Source: Primulina eburnea
Lineage: Eukaryota > Streptophyta > Magnoliopsida > Lamiales > Gesneriaceae
DNA: 64,000 nucleotides
Assembly: GCF_022965805.1 (NCBI RefSeq)
Contig: NC_133104.1
Location: forward strand, 36,934,682-36,998,681
Reading direction: 5' to 3'
Numbering within the stretch: the stretch's first letter is position 1; every line of letters begins with the position of its first letter. The position numbers were made by a program, and so were the translations under genes. This document shows, one piece after another, positions 53,386 to 62,890 of the stretch. A model generated the notes under the pieces. That model made no database searches, was not told the origin of the DNA, and was given only the letters and a program-made list of their open reading frames with translations.

Positions 53386-54978
53386 TTAGCGAGGAACCCA
53401 CACAACATGATCCGAGGGAAGAAAATGGCAAACTGGAACAGACCCAGGCTTCACCTTCAGTACTTGAAAAGCCAAGTGTTTTGGGTTCCACGCAGCCGTG
53501 TCCAAGTGGCACACGGCCACCGCCTCTGCCTTCGACGACCCATCTACAGCCACCATCGATACCTTGTAACCCACCGTTGTTTCCGTCTTGTGGCAGTAAA
53601 ATACTGCGTATGCATACACCTGTGTGTGGCAAGCCACCACCGCCTTTCCCCTCGACATTTTCTTGACTCCCACAATTTTGTATTCTTTCAATTTATCTCC
53701 ATTTTCTGAGTTTGTGGATATTGCATCCACATTTTTTCCAATCTTTGAGGTGCTGAAATCGATCATGGACTCCAAAGAGGTTGCACAAAACTTCTCTTCT
53801 CCTTTAATGGTTGTTTCATCCTCACATTCTTGGATTGTTTTCTTCATAATCTCAGCTTCTTCTGAGCTTGGGTTCACTGAAAACTTACTGAAAATCTCTG
53901 GCAACTTGTTGGACGAGAAGGGTATCGAGTCAGCAACTTTGCGAGGCAAAACTGTGGCGCTATTTTGAGTTTTGTAGAAATTAAGGTTCATTTTTTTACC
54001 CGCGGCCAAGTCCTTTTGTAAGAAGAACAGTGCTACGCTGGGGTCATCGTGTAGCTGAGTTTCAGTGGCGGCGTACGTGTAGATAAATGGGCTTACGCCC
54101 GGGTGGACACCGACATAAACGGGTTTACCAGTCTTGGGGCGCGTTCCAACGGTTACACCGCCTTTGCCTACACCTACTTTGGTGCGGTGGCCGGGCTTGC
54201 CGGTATAGACCCCAACGCCTCCCTTTCCTACGTACACCGCGGTTCTCTTATCTTCCCCCCATTCTGAGGATGAAAGAAAGAAAATATATTTACATGAGAA
54301 AATTTTGGGTTCATTTTCTTTATATCTCACGTGAGTTAATATAATGTATAATAACATAACGGAACTTTAAAATATAGTAAATATGCATTATATTAGAATA
54401 TACTGTAATAAAAATATTTTAAATATTATTTCTTCTTATTTTCTAAAAAAAATGTTAAAATATAAGAAATAAACATATTTTCCCCATATTTCACTATGCA
54501 ACTGTAAAAACTTATGTAAATGAGATTTTATAATCCAAAAATTACATTATAAATTAAAAATATTTATATATATATAATTTTGATACGTTATTCATCAATC
54601 GTGCTCATCAACTGACATTCACGTGATCGATTTTTAATTTTAATATGTTTTATCACGCCAAACAGATGAATATGACCTCAACAGTAAGTACATAATTTTT
54701 AAAAAGTTTGACCTGCAGGATAGAGGAGATCTTTGACGGCCTTGGGCATAGGAGAATTTGGAAGCACAGAATTCCAGTAATCCTCTGAAGGCAAAGCTGC
54801 ATGGCTTCCTATTAATCCCACCTAATTAATTACAAACCCAAAAAAAAGAAATATTAAATATTAATCATTATTCAATATTGAAAAGAATGGGGTTTATTCA
54901 TGGGAATCTAATTGAAATTATACTTATATATTTACTTACAGAAATAAATATTAAAATGAAGTAGAAATTGAACTCCAT
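53386..54978 (-). CDS. BURP domain protein, RD22-like
   Basis: Three exons on the minus strand with GT..AG borders: 54940-54978 (MEFNFYFILIFIS), 54713-54821 and 53386-54263; 341 residues. An N-terminal hydrophobic signal peptide spans exon 1 into exon 2. Then a short segment with LPSEDYWNSVLPNSPMPKAV, a region of VGKGGV/GKPGH repeats (about residues 58-85), and the BURP domain from about residue 120, with the conserved FF (SVALFFLQKDL) and the CH-X10-CH-X26-CH-X25-CH signature (ACHTQVYAYAVFYCHK to PVCHFLPSDHVVWVP). RD22-like proteins are secreted, plant-only, often induced by drought or ABA. Frame fully open; start chosen by the signal peptide and TATA box upstream. Confidence 0.93.
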
Positions 54979-55038
54979 GGATAAAATCCAAGTTGGTTCT
55001 GAAAAATATGGTGTGAAGTGATCAAATGTAGGTGGAAC

Positions 55039-55048
55039 TATTTATAGT
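55039..55048 (-). promoter_or_regulatory. TATA box of the BURP gene
   Basis: CTATAAATAG on the minus strand, about 60 bases upstream of the ATG. This leaves room for a short leader of roughly 30 bases. Confidence 0.75.
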
Positions 55049-56296
55049 TGAAGTGTAAATATAGACACATAGGATTATATTGACCAATTGATCCATCATT
55101 AATTGCCAAAAAAATTATATATAAAAAAGAAAAAGTAAATTATATAGTATTGTGAAAATGTTGTGTTGATTGAATACAAAAACCAAAGTATATATTATTT
55201 TCAGAAAGATTGAGCTAGACGATAGATTCTACACCAAATTATTAATGATGTCTTCTTTACTTGACTCTCGAGTTAAGATGATAAATTGAAAGATAACGAT
55301 TATATAATTATTATTATTTTACTCCGATTATAATAAATCTGAAGTTAAACTAACGATGGAGCTAAGAATATGGTTATATCTCGGGCTAAAATATTAAATT
55401 TTAGAATTTTTTAATATTTTAAATTGATTTATCCGAACTATTGTTAAATTAATAAAAAATTAAACAAACTTTTCATATAATTTTTTTAAAAGAAATTGGG
55501 CAGCCCGGGTACCAATGAATCTGGCTCCGCAATTGAGTTAAACACAAGATAATGCGGAGACGTCGAATTTCAACATTCCCAAACAAAACAGGTACTTTTA
55601 TATCCAAAACGACTCGATTAATACTAATGTCGGGCCTAATTGATTAGAGCTATACATAGGCGATTTAATATTTTTTAAAATTTAACATAAAGTTTAATTT
55701 TTATTTTATTTTTTTTACAATAATGAGTGAGAAAAGGAAAATATCAACAACTAAACTTAATGATACTTTAATGACTGCATACCTCGTCAACCGAACTTGG
55801 CCCGCAAGAATTGAATGCAAATTAGATTTATTTTAGTTATTTAAAATTGTATAATTTTTGAGAAAATTAATAATAATATATACGTACACAAAAGACAAAT
55901 ATCTTACACAACCTCACTCGTGAAAAATATATTATTCTTTATGTGATAATTATTATTTTTCATTTTGGATATAAATCGGGTTGATCAGTCTCACGAATAT
56001 AGATCCAAAAGATTGTCGTGCTTGTTTTTGATTTGAAGTATTCAATAAAAGTAATTATGAAAATGGACTGATTGTTGGGGCAAGGTAGTAAGCAGATCAA
56101 CACTTAACGAACAACTACCAAATTTAATTGGGTATGATTATGTAAGGAAATTGGGAGCACACTCGATATAATATGTACTTACGTGGATCATATATCAACG
56201 TTATTGTGTAGCTTTCATCTTGACTTTCTTTTTAGAATTAAAATATATATATATAAATTGAAAATGGGATGCGAGTAATTTACTCAGAAATCTTAA
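55049..56296. other. BURP promoter side and intergenic DNA
   Basis: AT-rich, no gene. An isolated GCAGCCCGGGTACCAATG piece lies near 55502. Confidence 0.5.
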
Positions 56297-56740
56297 ATGC
56301 TACATTTGATAACTGTTCTATGCTTTTATATGAAATGCATATATACATTGTTTATAATAGGAATTCTATTCTCACCGGATTTATCCGACTGTTGTTGTGT
56401 TTGTATATGTGCACGACAACAGGTGGGATATGATCAGGGCCGAGAAAAGGATGATAGATCAAGATTAGAGTGGAGATCCGAACTTATAAGCAGAATTGGC
56501 TTTCAACACTTGATGTATAATTGTTGAACCCTAGTTTGATATGAATGTATTTTGTACAAGACTTGTACTTTTGATCTTGATGTTTATATAAGATGATGCA
56601 GAAATTGTTATAGTAATTTATACACTTGATTATAAGTGTTCAATTCCTTTTTTAAACAAAAATTAAACCCAGTACAATTAATTGATCCACTTAATCCCAA
56701 AGATAATTTAAGAAGACGAATTAGGTTCGGGTCCCCACAA
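56297..56740 (+). mobile_element. Ty3-type LTR tail, same family as 1-906
   Basis: Same order as 555-906: TTCTATTCTCACCGGATTTA, CACGACAACAGGTGGGATAT, GATTAGAGTGGAG, then end GGGTCCCCACA. Shorter and diverged. Noncoding. Confidence 0.65.
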
Positions 56741-56880
56741 CCGAAAAGAGGAACAATTTCGAAATCCTTCTCCTTCCGGTGTAAGATCGGTTCATTCATG
56801 TTCCTTCCGCCTAGAAGCCTGCTAGGAGCCGCTCATTGTCCGTGCAATTGAAGAGAGTTTAAAAATATTTGATATGTACT
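56741..56880 (+). mobile_element. Cassandra internal-like segment
   Basis: ATCGGTTCATTCATGTTCCT then CCTAGAAGCCTGCTAGG parallels ATCGGTTCATCTGTGTCTTC and CATAGAAGCCTGCCAA at 51928-51966 on the same strand. The adjoining LTR, however, is in the opposite orientation to the LTRs there. Confidence 0.55.
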
Positions 56881-56889
56881 ACACATATC

Positions 56890-57080
56890 AAAAAGGCACA
56901 TCTTCTTTTCGGTAGCTCATCACATAAGAACTCTAAAGTTAAGCGTGCTTGACTTAGGGTAATTTTGGGATGAGTGACCTCCTGAGAAGTTTCTCAGTGT
57001 GCATGTGAGTGATGACATAAGCATGTTGGAAAGACTCGTCTTGATACAGTGAGGACAGTCGTCGAATATGAGGCGTTACA
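56890..57080 (+). mobile_element. Cassandra LTR with 5S rRNA-like sequence
   Basis: Plus orientation. AGCTCATCACATAAGAACTC, then AAAGTTAAGCGTGCTTGACT, AATTTTGGGATGAGTGACCT, CCTGAGAAGT; LTR end GAGGCGTTACA at 57080. The 5S-type box A (AGTTAAGCGTGCTT) is intact and box C (GGATGAGTGACCTCCTGAGAAG) has only a few changes from plant 5S rRNA. The best preserved of the three 5S-like segments in the window. Confidence 0.83.
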
Positions 57081-58071
57081 TTATTAGAAAAATTGATTTT
57101 AAGCTAAATTCGTTAGTTAATTACAACAAAAATAAATTAATTCATAAATTAATTTAAATTTGAAATAAAAAGATAAAACAAACAAAATATAATAATGGAA
57201 AATAAAATAATAAGCAAACAATTATTATTATCTGGATTCACATATCTCTTAATCTTAATTTAATTTTAATTTATAAATCATGTTTTTGATTGAATTCCCT
57301 GATCTATTAATATACTTTGTCGAACTATATTAATCTAATTTACAAATGAGATAACCAAGTGTCATTGTGTTATTTAACAATCACAACCATATTAACGAAC
57401 CGTGAAATCTTTTAACGTTCGATTTTCAGTCTACGACTATCAATATGTACCTAACTCACATGTCTATATAAGTTATAGATCCATGGATTATGTTACCTAT
57501 CTTGTTATAAAATATCTCATCGGTCTCAATTATAACATATAAAATAAATTTGAAGTTGATCATGCTCCAGCGTTGCAATAAAATCAATAACATAGCCAAA
57601 TATGCTTAAAAACTAAATTCAATCTTCAAAAGAATATAAAACATATATAATTGTTTTGGGGTATGGTCCCCTACATCCTAACTAAAATGGAAAAGAAAAA
57701 GGAAAAAAACGTTGTTGAGTTCTTATTCTTCGATTAAGTTCATGCGTTCTCTCCCTTCTCCTCTTTTGAAACAATGCTTGTGGTTGCTTCTTGTATCAAA
57801 TCTGATGATTGTGGGCCTTTTTCTCGTATATAAAGATTCCTCTAAGACTTCTCAAAAACTGAAACAAATCGTGCAAATCTTCTTTCCTTATCAGGCCTTG
57901 CTAAGGCAGTCGAAATATACTGCCCCAGCAAGAACTGTTAGAAACTTATATATTTTGTTATCCACTCAGGCGCGCTCACCCGCCCTAGCACTTCCTGCTA
58001 GCAGATTTGGGCTTTAATCCCCTTTTTCCCCCTCATTTACCTTCAAATCAACATGAAACATATGAGGAACA

Positions 58072-58077
<6 letters not shown>
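57081..58077. other. Noncoding, includes repeat shared with 2140-2530
   Basis: About 57220-57560 is the partner of the dispersed repeat at 2140-2530. An open frame at 57712-58017 has no recognisable domain and a TATA-like CGTATATAAAG inside it; I do not call it a gene. Confidence 0.4.

Positions 58078-58161
<84 letters not shown>
58077..58161. repeat. (TA)n microsatellite, about 42 units
   Basis: An uninterrupted TA run of about 84 bases. Length is likely polymorphic. Confidence 0.95.
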
Positions 58162-58164
<3 letters not shown>

Positions 58165-58309
58165 GAATAAAAATGACCAAAAATAGACTCAACATATTAG
58201 AATCATGTAAGAATGAAATTAACAATGATTCAATGAAATACGAAAAAACATTTATCATTTTAGTATTACTTTTGTTAGACATGAATTTTATTGTGGCGAT
58301 GATAACTAA

Positions 58310-59281
58310 GACCAGTAGACCAGCAGACCAGAACAATAGTATAACTTATCAGTAGCTGCTGATCTACTATAACTAAACCAGTAGAAAGGGATAACAATAC
58401 AAAACCAGTAGAGAACGTTCTCTAACGTTGCTATCTTAATTGTTACCGTTAAAGAGTTCCTAGTACTAGTATTAATTGCAGCATTAAATACTATACGGAG
58501 TCATTTAATGCACTTTACCCAATTAAGTATAAAACAAGACTGATTGTTTTATAGCTTTTCTGCAGGAACTTCTTTCGGTAATAAAGCTGATTGTATCAGT
58601 TATCTGAAGACATACTCTGATTGTGAACGTTGAACTAAGTCGATTATATATACTTGGATCAAATCCTTGTTCGACATGACACTTCGCTTATTATTATTCT
58701 TCAAGGAACAAAGCTTCTCTCTTATCAGATGAATATCAAAATTCCTTGAGCATTTAAAAGTTCAACACAAAGAAAAGTAGCACACGCTTCATAGCTTATA
58801 TCTGATCTTTTGAAGATCATCTTGTGCTACTGATTCTTACACTCTTCACGATCTTTACATCATTTATACTTTGTCAGAAGAGTCTGTAATCTGAAAAGAG
58901 TCTTTTCAGAACTTTGTGTTTCGCATTTTTGTGAGTTGAGAAACTAAGAGTTTTAGTAGGCTGAGGTGTAAGTCCTTCTGAAGTGGGTGTGTACAAGAGT
59001 TGTACTGTAATATCCAAAGTCTTTTAGTTATACCTTCTGGAAACAGAAGAAGGGGAGACGTAGAAGAGTTTATCTTCGAACTTCCATAAACAACTGCTGC
59101 CTATTGTTTTATTGTTTTTCAAATACTTCATCAGATTGTTTCCGCACGTTTTATTGTAATCAGGTGAAAGTATTCGCACAAGATCAACTACTATCCTTAA
59201 CAGGATTTTAGTACCTCATCAGAACGAAAAACGAGTAAAGTTTATTCACCCCCCCTCTAAACTCAACTTCGATCCTCAACA
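58310..59281 (+). mobile_element. Ty1-copia LTR (SIRE-like), 3' part
   Basis: TATA-like AAGTATAAAACAAG at 58525-58538, then a long transcribed region ending GTTTATTCACCCCCCCTCTA and CGATCCTCAACA. The C-rich CACCCCCCCTCTA followed by a CAACA end is typical of SIRE/Maximus-type copia LTRs. The following ACTTTTGTATCAAA is a degraded PBS. No coding part remains. Confidence 0.65.
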
Positions 59282-59289
59282 ACTTTTGT

Positions 59290-60175
59290 ATCAAAATATA
59301 TTTCGATGGACATGGTAATAAGTTTAAAAATCCATATTAAATCAACCACATATCCGAAAAGTACAAAACATCACCAGTTGGCCAGAATCATGTCAAAAAT
59401 TGTTGGAAAGTCGTAAAACATACATCAATTTTGAGCACCAAATATGTTGAGTTCAAACAGGTTTGACAATCAAGCACCAATTTTTTACCATTCACATTGT
59501 GTACTACAATCCTTACCACATCATCAAACTTTTGCTCTCTTTTAGGAGATGTTATCCAATATATGTGACACTTCCACGAATCTTCCTAACACAAGGTGCA
59601 ATGACATCCAAACCATCTTTGACAACTAATTTCAAAATGTACTTCGAAATGCGACTTTGTAAGTCGAATTATCATCTATGAAATGGACAATCAAATCCCA
59701 AAACCCTTTCTTTTGACTAGAAGTAGCAATCCTGCCTTCATTAGATTCTGAAAAGCTCAATACTTTTGTCTTTTCACAGTCATACATTTTCACTATATCA
59801 TTCTTGATTGTATTGCGACATAGAACCTTGAACACATGTTGTAGACTTGCAAAAAGCTTACAAAATTTGTGATGCTCTGCTGTTGTCGGTGGATACTGAT
59901 GTAAGATTATCATTTAAGCAAGAATACATCTTGATGTTTTTGGTCAGATTGAAATCTTTTAATAGAAAAATCTTCTTTGTTTCCATCCTTAACTAGTAGT
60001 TTTCTCTTTATATCACTAACAGTTCGTCTTGTACAAATTTTGAAATGATCATGCAAGTGTGTTGTCCTATGTTTGCTGTCATCAGAAATGGATTTCATAC
60101 CGTAGTTGCAAATTACCTTATTTTTTCCATTAGTGTTCTTTTTTTCAAAATGATTGCAAACCTCATGTGTTAACT
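59290..60175 (-). pseudogene. hAT transposase fragment (BED finger to mid-domain)
   Basis: On the minus strand: a BED-type zinc finger region (EVCNHFEKKNTNGKNK, VICNYGMKSISDDS, TTHLHDHFKIC) in which one metal-binding Cys is replaced (CNYGMK for CxxC); RRTVSDIKRKLL; then GRIATSSQKKGFWDLIVHFI, matching the conserved hAT stretch; then GLDVIAPCVRKIRGSVTYI, REQKFDDV and KKLVLDCQTCLNSTYLVLKI. Several frameshifts and stops. The dimerisation domain is missing. RICESLEEPER-like hAT family; not functional. Confidence 0.78.
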
Positions 60176-60207
60176 TTCTCTTGCTTGTTGCATTAGATCA
60201 AGAGACA

Positions 60208-61080
60208 TCACCAAAGATGCAACCCGGACGAATGGGACGAGTCGGGTCGGGTACTCTGCCGGATTTGCTATCAAAATGTCGAAGGAAATATGAGTTGGGT
60301 GTCTAGGATGAACTTCGTGACTACTTGAGTGATTTTGAGAGATCTGCAAACAAGAAAGCAACCACGTGAATAGGCGCCGGAGGGGTGTCCGGCGTGACCA
60401 CTCCGATGCTTAAGTCAGCAGTGACTCAAGTAAGAAAACCAATGTAGCCAATTGATGGCTGTGTGATTGGTGTGGAGAATGAAGAGTAAATGAGCAATAA
60501 ATGAGGGTATTCAATGTGTGAGTTAATGTCTGAATAGAGAATAAATTCAAGTAAAGAACTTGATATTTATAGTAAAGGATGCAATGGTGACCTCGATTTT
60601 TAATTATAGTAGGGTGACTGATTATACCCTATTGTTCTGACATGTCAAGTCTCATAATAGTCACGTCCAGCCTACCTGATTTTGTCAACCATTTATGTTA
60701 CTGTCAGAGATATGTCGGCTGTGCACACTCTATCAAATCGGCGCCATTAAATGCTTCACTCATATCGATGCGGCTTGGGTAAAATACTTCTCGGGATCTC
60801 TTATGAGGGCCCAGGCATACGACGTCCCGAGAAGTTATGTTCCAGCTGTTCCAATAGCCCGGCCTATTGACTGGCTGCCCACTCCATGAATTCTTTAAGT
60901 TATACTCTTCTCGTCCCGGGTAGTTCTATGACTCGGGTGTTAATCCATCTTGTCATTTTATTGGCCCGGGAACATTCCATCCTCCTGACCCGGGCACCCC
61001 TCATGATCAGGCTCCCTGGCACGGGACGTCCCGGGACCCATCCTTTACCTGGGACATCCCGGGGTATTAACCAACGTATA
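60208..61080 (-). mobile_element. Tat-type LTR, minus orientation, related to LTR A
   Basis: On the minus strand the 3' end GGGTTGCATC is followed by TTTGGTGATGTCTCTTGA, a decayed PBS compared with TTGGCGCCGTCTGTGGGA. The TATA box CTATAAATA is the rc of 60564-60572. The transcribed block has TTAAGCATCGGAGTGGTCAC and GGACACCCCTCCGGCGCC, near-identical in layout to LTR A (8460-8500). U3 has many CCCGGG words (60900-61065). The distal limit is approximate. The hAT fragment sits where its leader should be. Confidence 0.78.
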
Positions 61081-62071
61081 GAATTTTGTGAACATGTGGA
61101 ATCTCATGCATATGATTTACATCAGATCTACTGGGTCTATTTTGTTGATCTGAAAGTGGTGTTGTATGTTAAAAAAGAAAGAAACAAAAAACTAAAATAG
61201 AGAACACAACAGAGGCTTTCTTGTCCAAACTTCATATAAATGGAAATTTATATTATAAAAATCACTAACTCTATTTCATCTTTCGACTCTTGTATTCAAA
61301 TAAGATTAAGAACTAAAAATGACAAATACCTTGACAATACACGCTTCGTCCTGTGTTGGAAATTTTTATTTCACCTCCTTTTCGTCCAAAAAAAGGTTAA
61401 TTTTTTAAAATGTTTAATGCTTAGTTACATGGGAAAAAAGGAGAAAGAAACAGCAAATTTTGTAAAGGTAGAAGATGAAGAAGTGGGCCGGTGAAATGAA
61501 AATGAAAATTATGTATAATCAAATTGAAGAGGTGGCGAAAAAATAGTAAAGACAAAAGCAATAAACACACAGGTTATGGTTGGGATTTTGGGAAAGAATT
61601 ATTTCTTTAATATATTTTATATTAAACTTCCCTTTTAAATATAACAATTATTCTAAATTTAAAATAATTTTGTGTTAACTGTTTAGTATCATTTGACCAA
61701 ATTAAAAATAATTATAACGCATGCAACACGTGTGCATCTTTTACTAGTATACATTGTGGAACCGACTCGGTAGCTGCTTGTTGATCTCATATACAATCCA
61801 AAATAACTATAGGAAATTCCAATCGTTATATCTTTATCATGTATCCAATACTTCAATTTTCTTGTGTTCTGACTTCTTAATTTCCGAATATGGAATTTAC
61901 AATAAAATAAAATAAATGTTAAGTATTTGATAATTTAGTGACAGAATAAACTCAGTTTATATATTTATATCAAGTCAAATGCTAATATAATAGTATATTA
62001 TTTCGGTATGACATGACATGTAGCTATAGTAATATATCATTATGAAATATCATGTCAAATATAATGGACTG
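61081..62071. other. AT-rich intergenic DNA, no gene
   Basis: An open frame at 61240-61494 has no domain and biased composition. Nothing else supportable. Confidence 0.5.
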
Positions 62072-62850
62072 TGATGCCCCCAAGGGAATCCGGGCCCGGG
62101 TAAAGCTCCCGACCCGGAGGGTACTTGAACTCGGGCGAGATGAGAGCAGGGAGGAGATCCCAAATTACGACTACATGCAGAGAGCCGGTATGAAAGAAGG
62201 ATCCCGGATCTTCAGATACCAGGCGAGTTACGCACTCTAAGTGTCAGAAGAATTCCCAATGAACTACTCGGCAAGCCATCACCCGGGGTAAAAGCTTCCC
62301 GGTCCCAGAAACACCTCAGGGGCACCCGGGTGGGAAGCGCCCGGGAAAGAGGCTCGGTCTCTCCCTTATCGTCACGTCTTCCGGAAATCTCGGAACCCCT
62401 CCTCCCACATTCTATGACAAGGTCAACACTTAATACGTGGCCCACCATCCCGAATCGTGGCCACCACCCGAACTTTGCGGGCAAGTCACCTACCTGACTC
62501 ATCTATAAATACCCCCTGTAGGTACTACACAAGGAGGTAACTCTTCTTTGGACACTCACAAGCACTCACAAATATTTTTATTTTCTCTCTAAGTTTTCCT
62601 TTGCGTACACCACTGACTTGAGCATCGGAGTGGATACGCCGGAACAACTTCCGGCGCCCCCCCCTAACGTTCTGTGATTTCAGGATTAATACTCAGGTCA
62701 TCCCGGGCGTTAGTCCTCAGGCGACAGGGAACTCAATCTTCCCGGACCACCAGCAACTCACAATAAATCATTCAAATCGCACATATATTCAAATACCCGA
62801 CTTGGCAGATTGCACACCCGGCTACTACCCAGTTTGCCCGGTCGACATCA
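62072..62850 (+). mobile_element. 5' LTR of a Tat/Retand-type Ty3 element (copy B)
   Basis: 779 bp, TGATGCCCCC to GTCGACATCA. U3 is rich in CCCGG words; TATA box CTATAAATA at about 62503-62511; transcribed block TTGAGCATCGGAGTGGATAC and GGAACAACTTCCGGCG. The 3' LTR must lie beyond the right edge. Confidence 0.9.
62503..62511 (+). promoter_or_regulatory. TATA box of LTR copy B
   Basis: CTATAAATA followed by CCCCCTGTAGG. Same position relative to the TTGAGCATCGGAG block as in LTR A. Confidence 0.75.
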
Positions 62851-62851
62851 T

Positions 62852-62870
62852 TGGTGCCGTCTGTGGGAAA
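62852..62870 (+). other. Primer-binding site of element B
   Basis: TGGTGCCGTCTGTGGGAAA, one base after the LTR end. One difference from element A. Confidence 0.85.
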
Positions 62871-62890
62871 CTTTTTCTAAAGACGTAGAT

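Noticed and set aside
57712..58017. 101-codon open frame with hydrophobic centre (KQCLWLLLVSNLMIVGLFLV)
   Set aside because: No recognisable domain, no splice partner, TATA-like sequence inside it, flanked by repeats. Hydrophobic runs are common in T-rich DNA.
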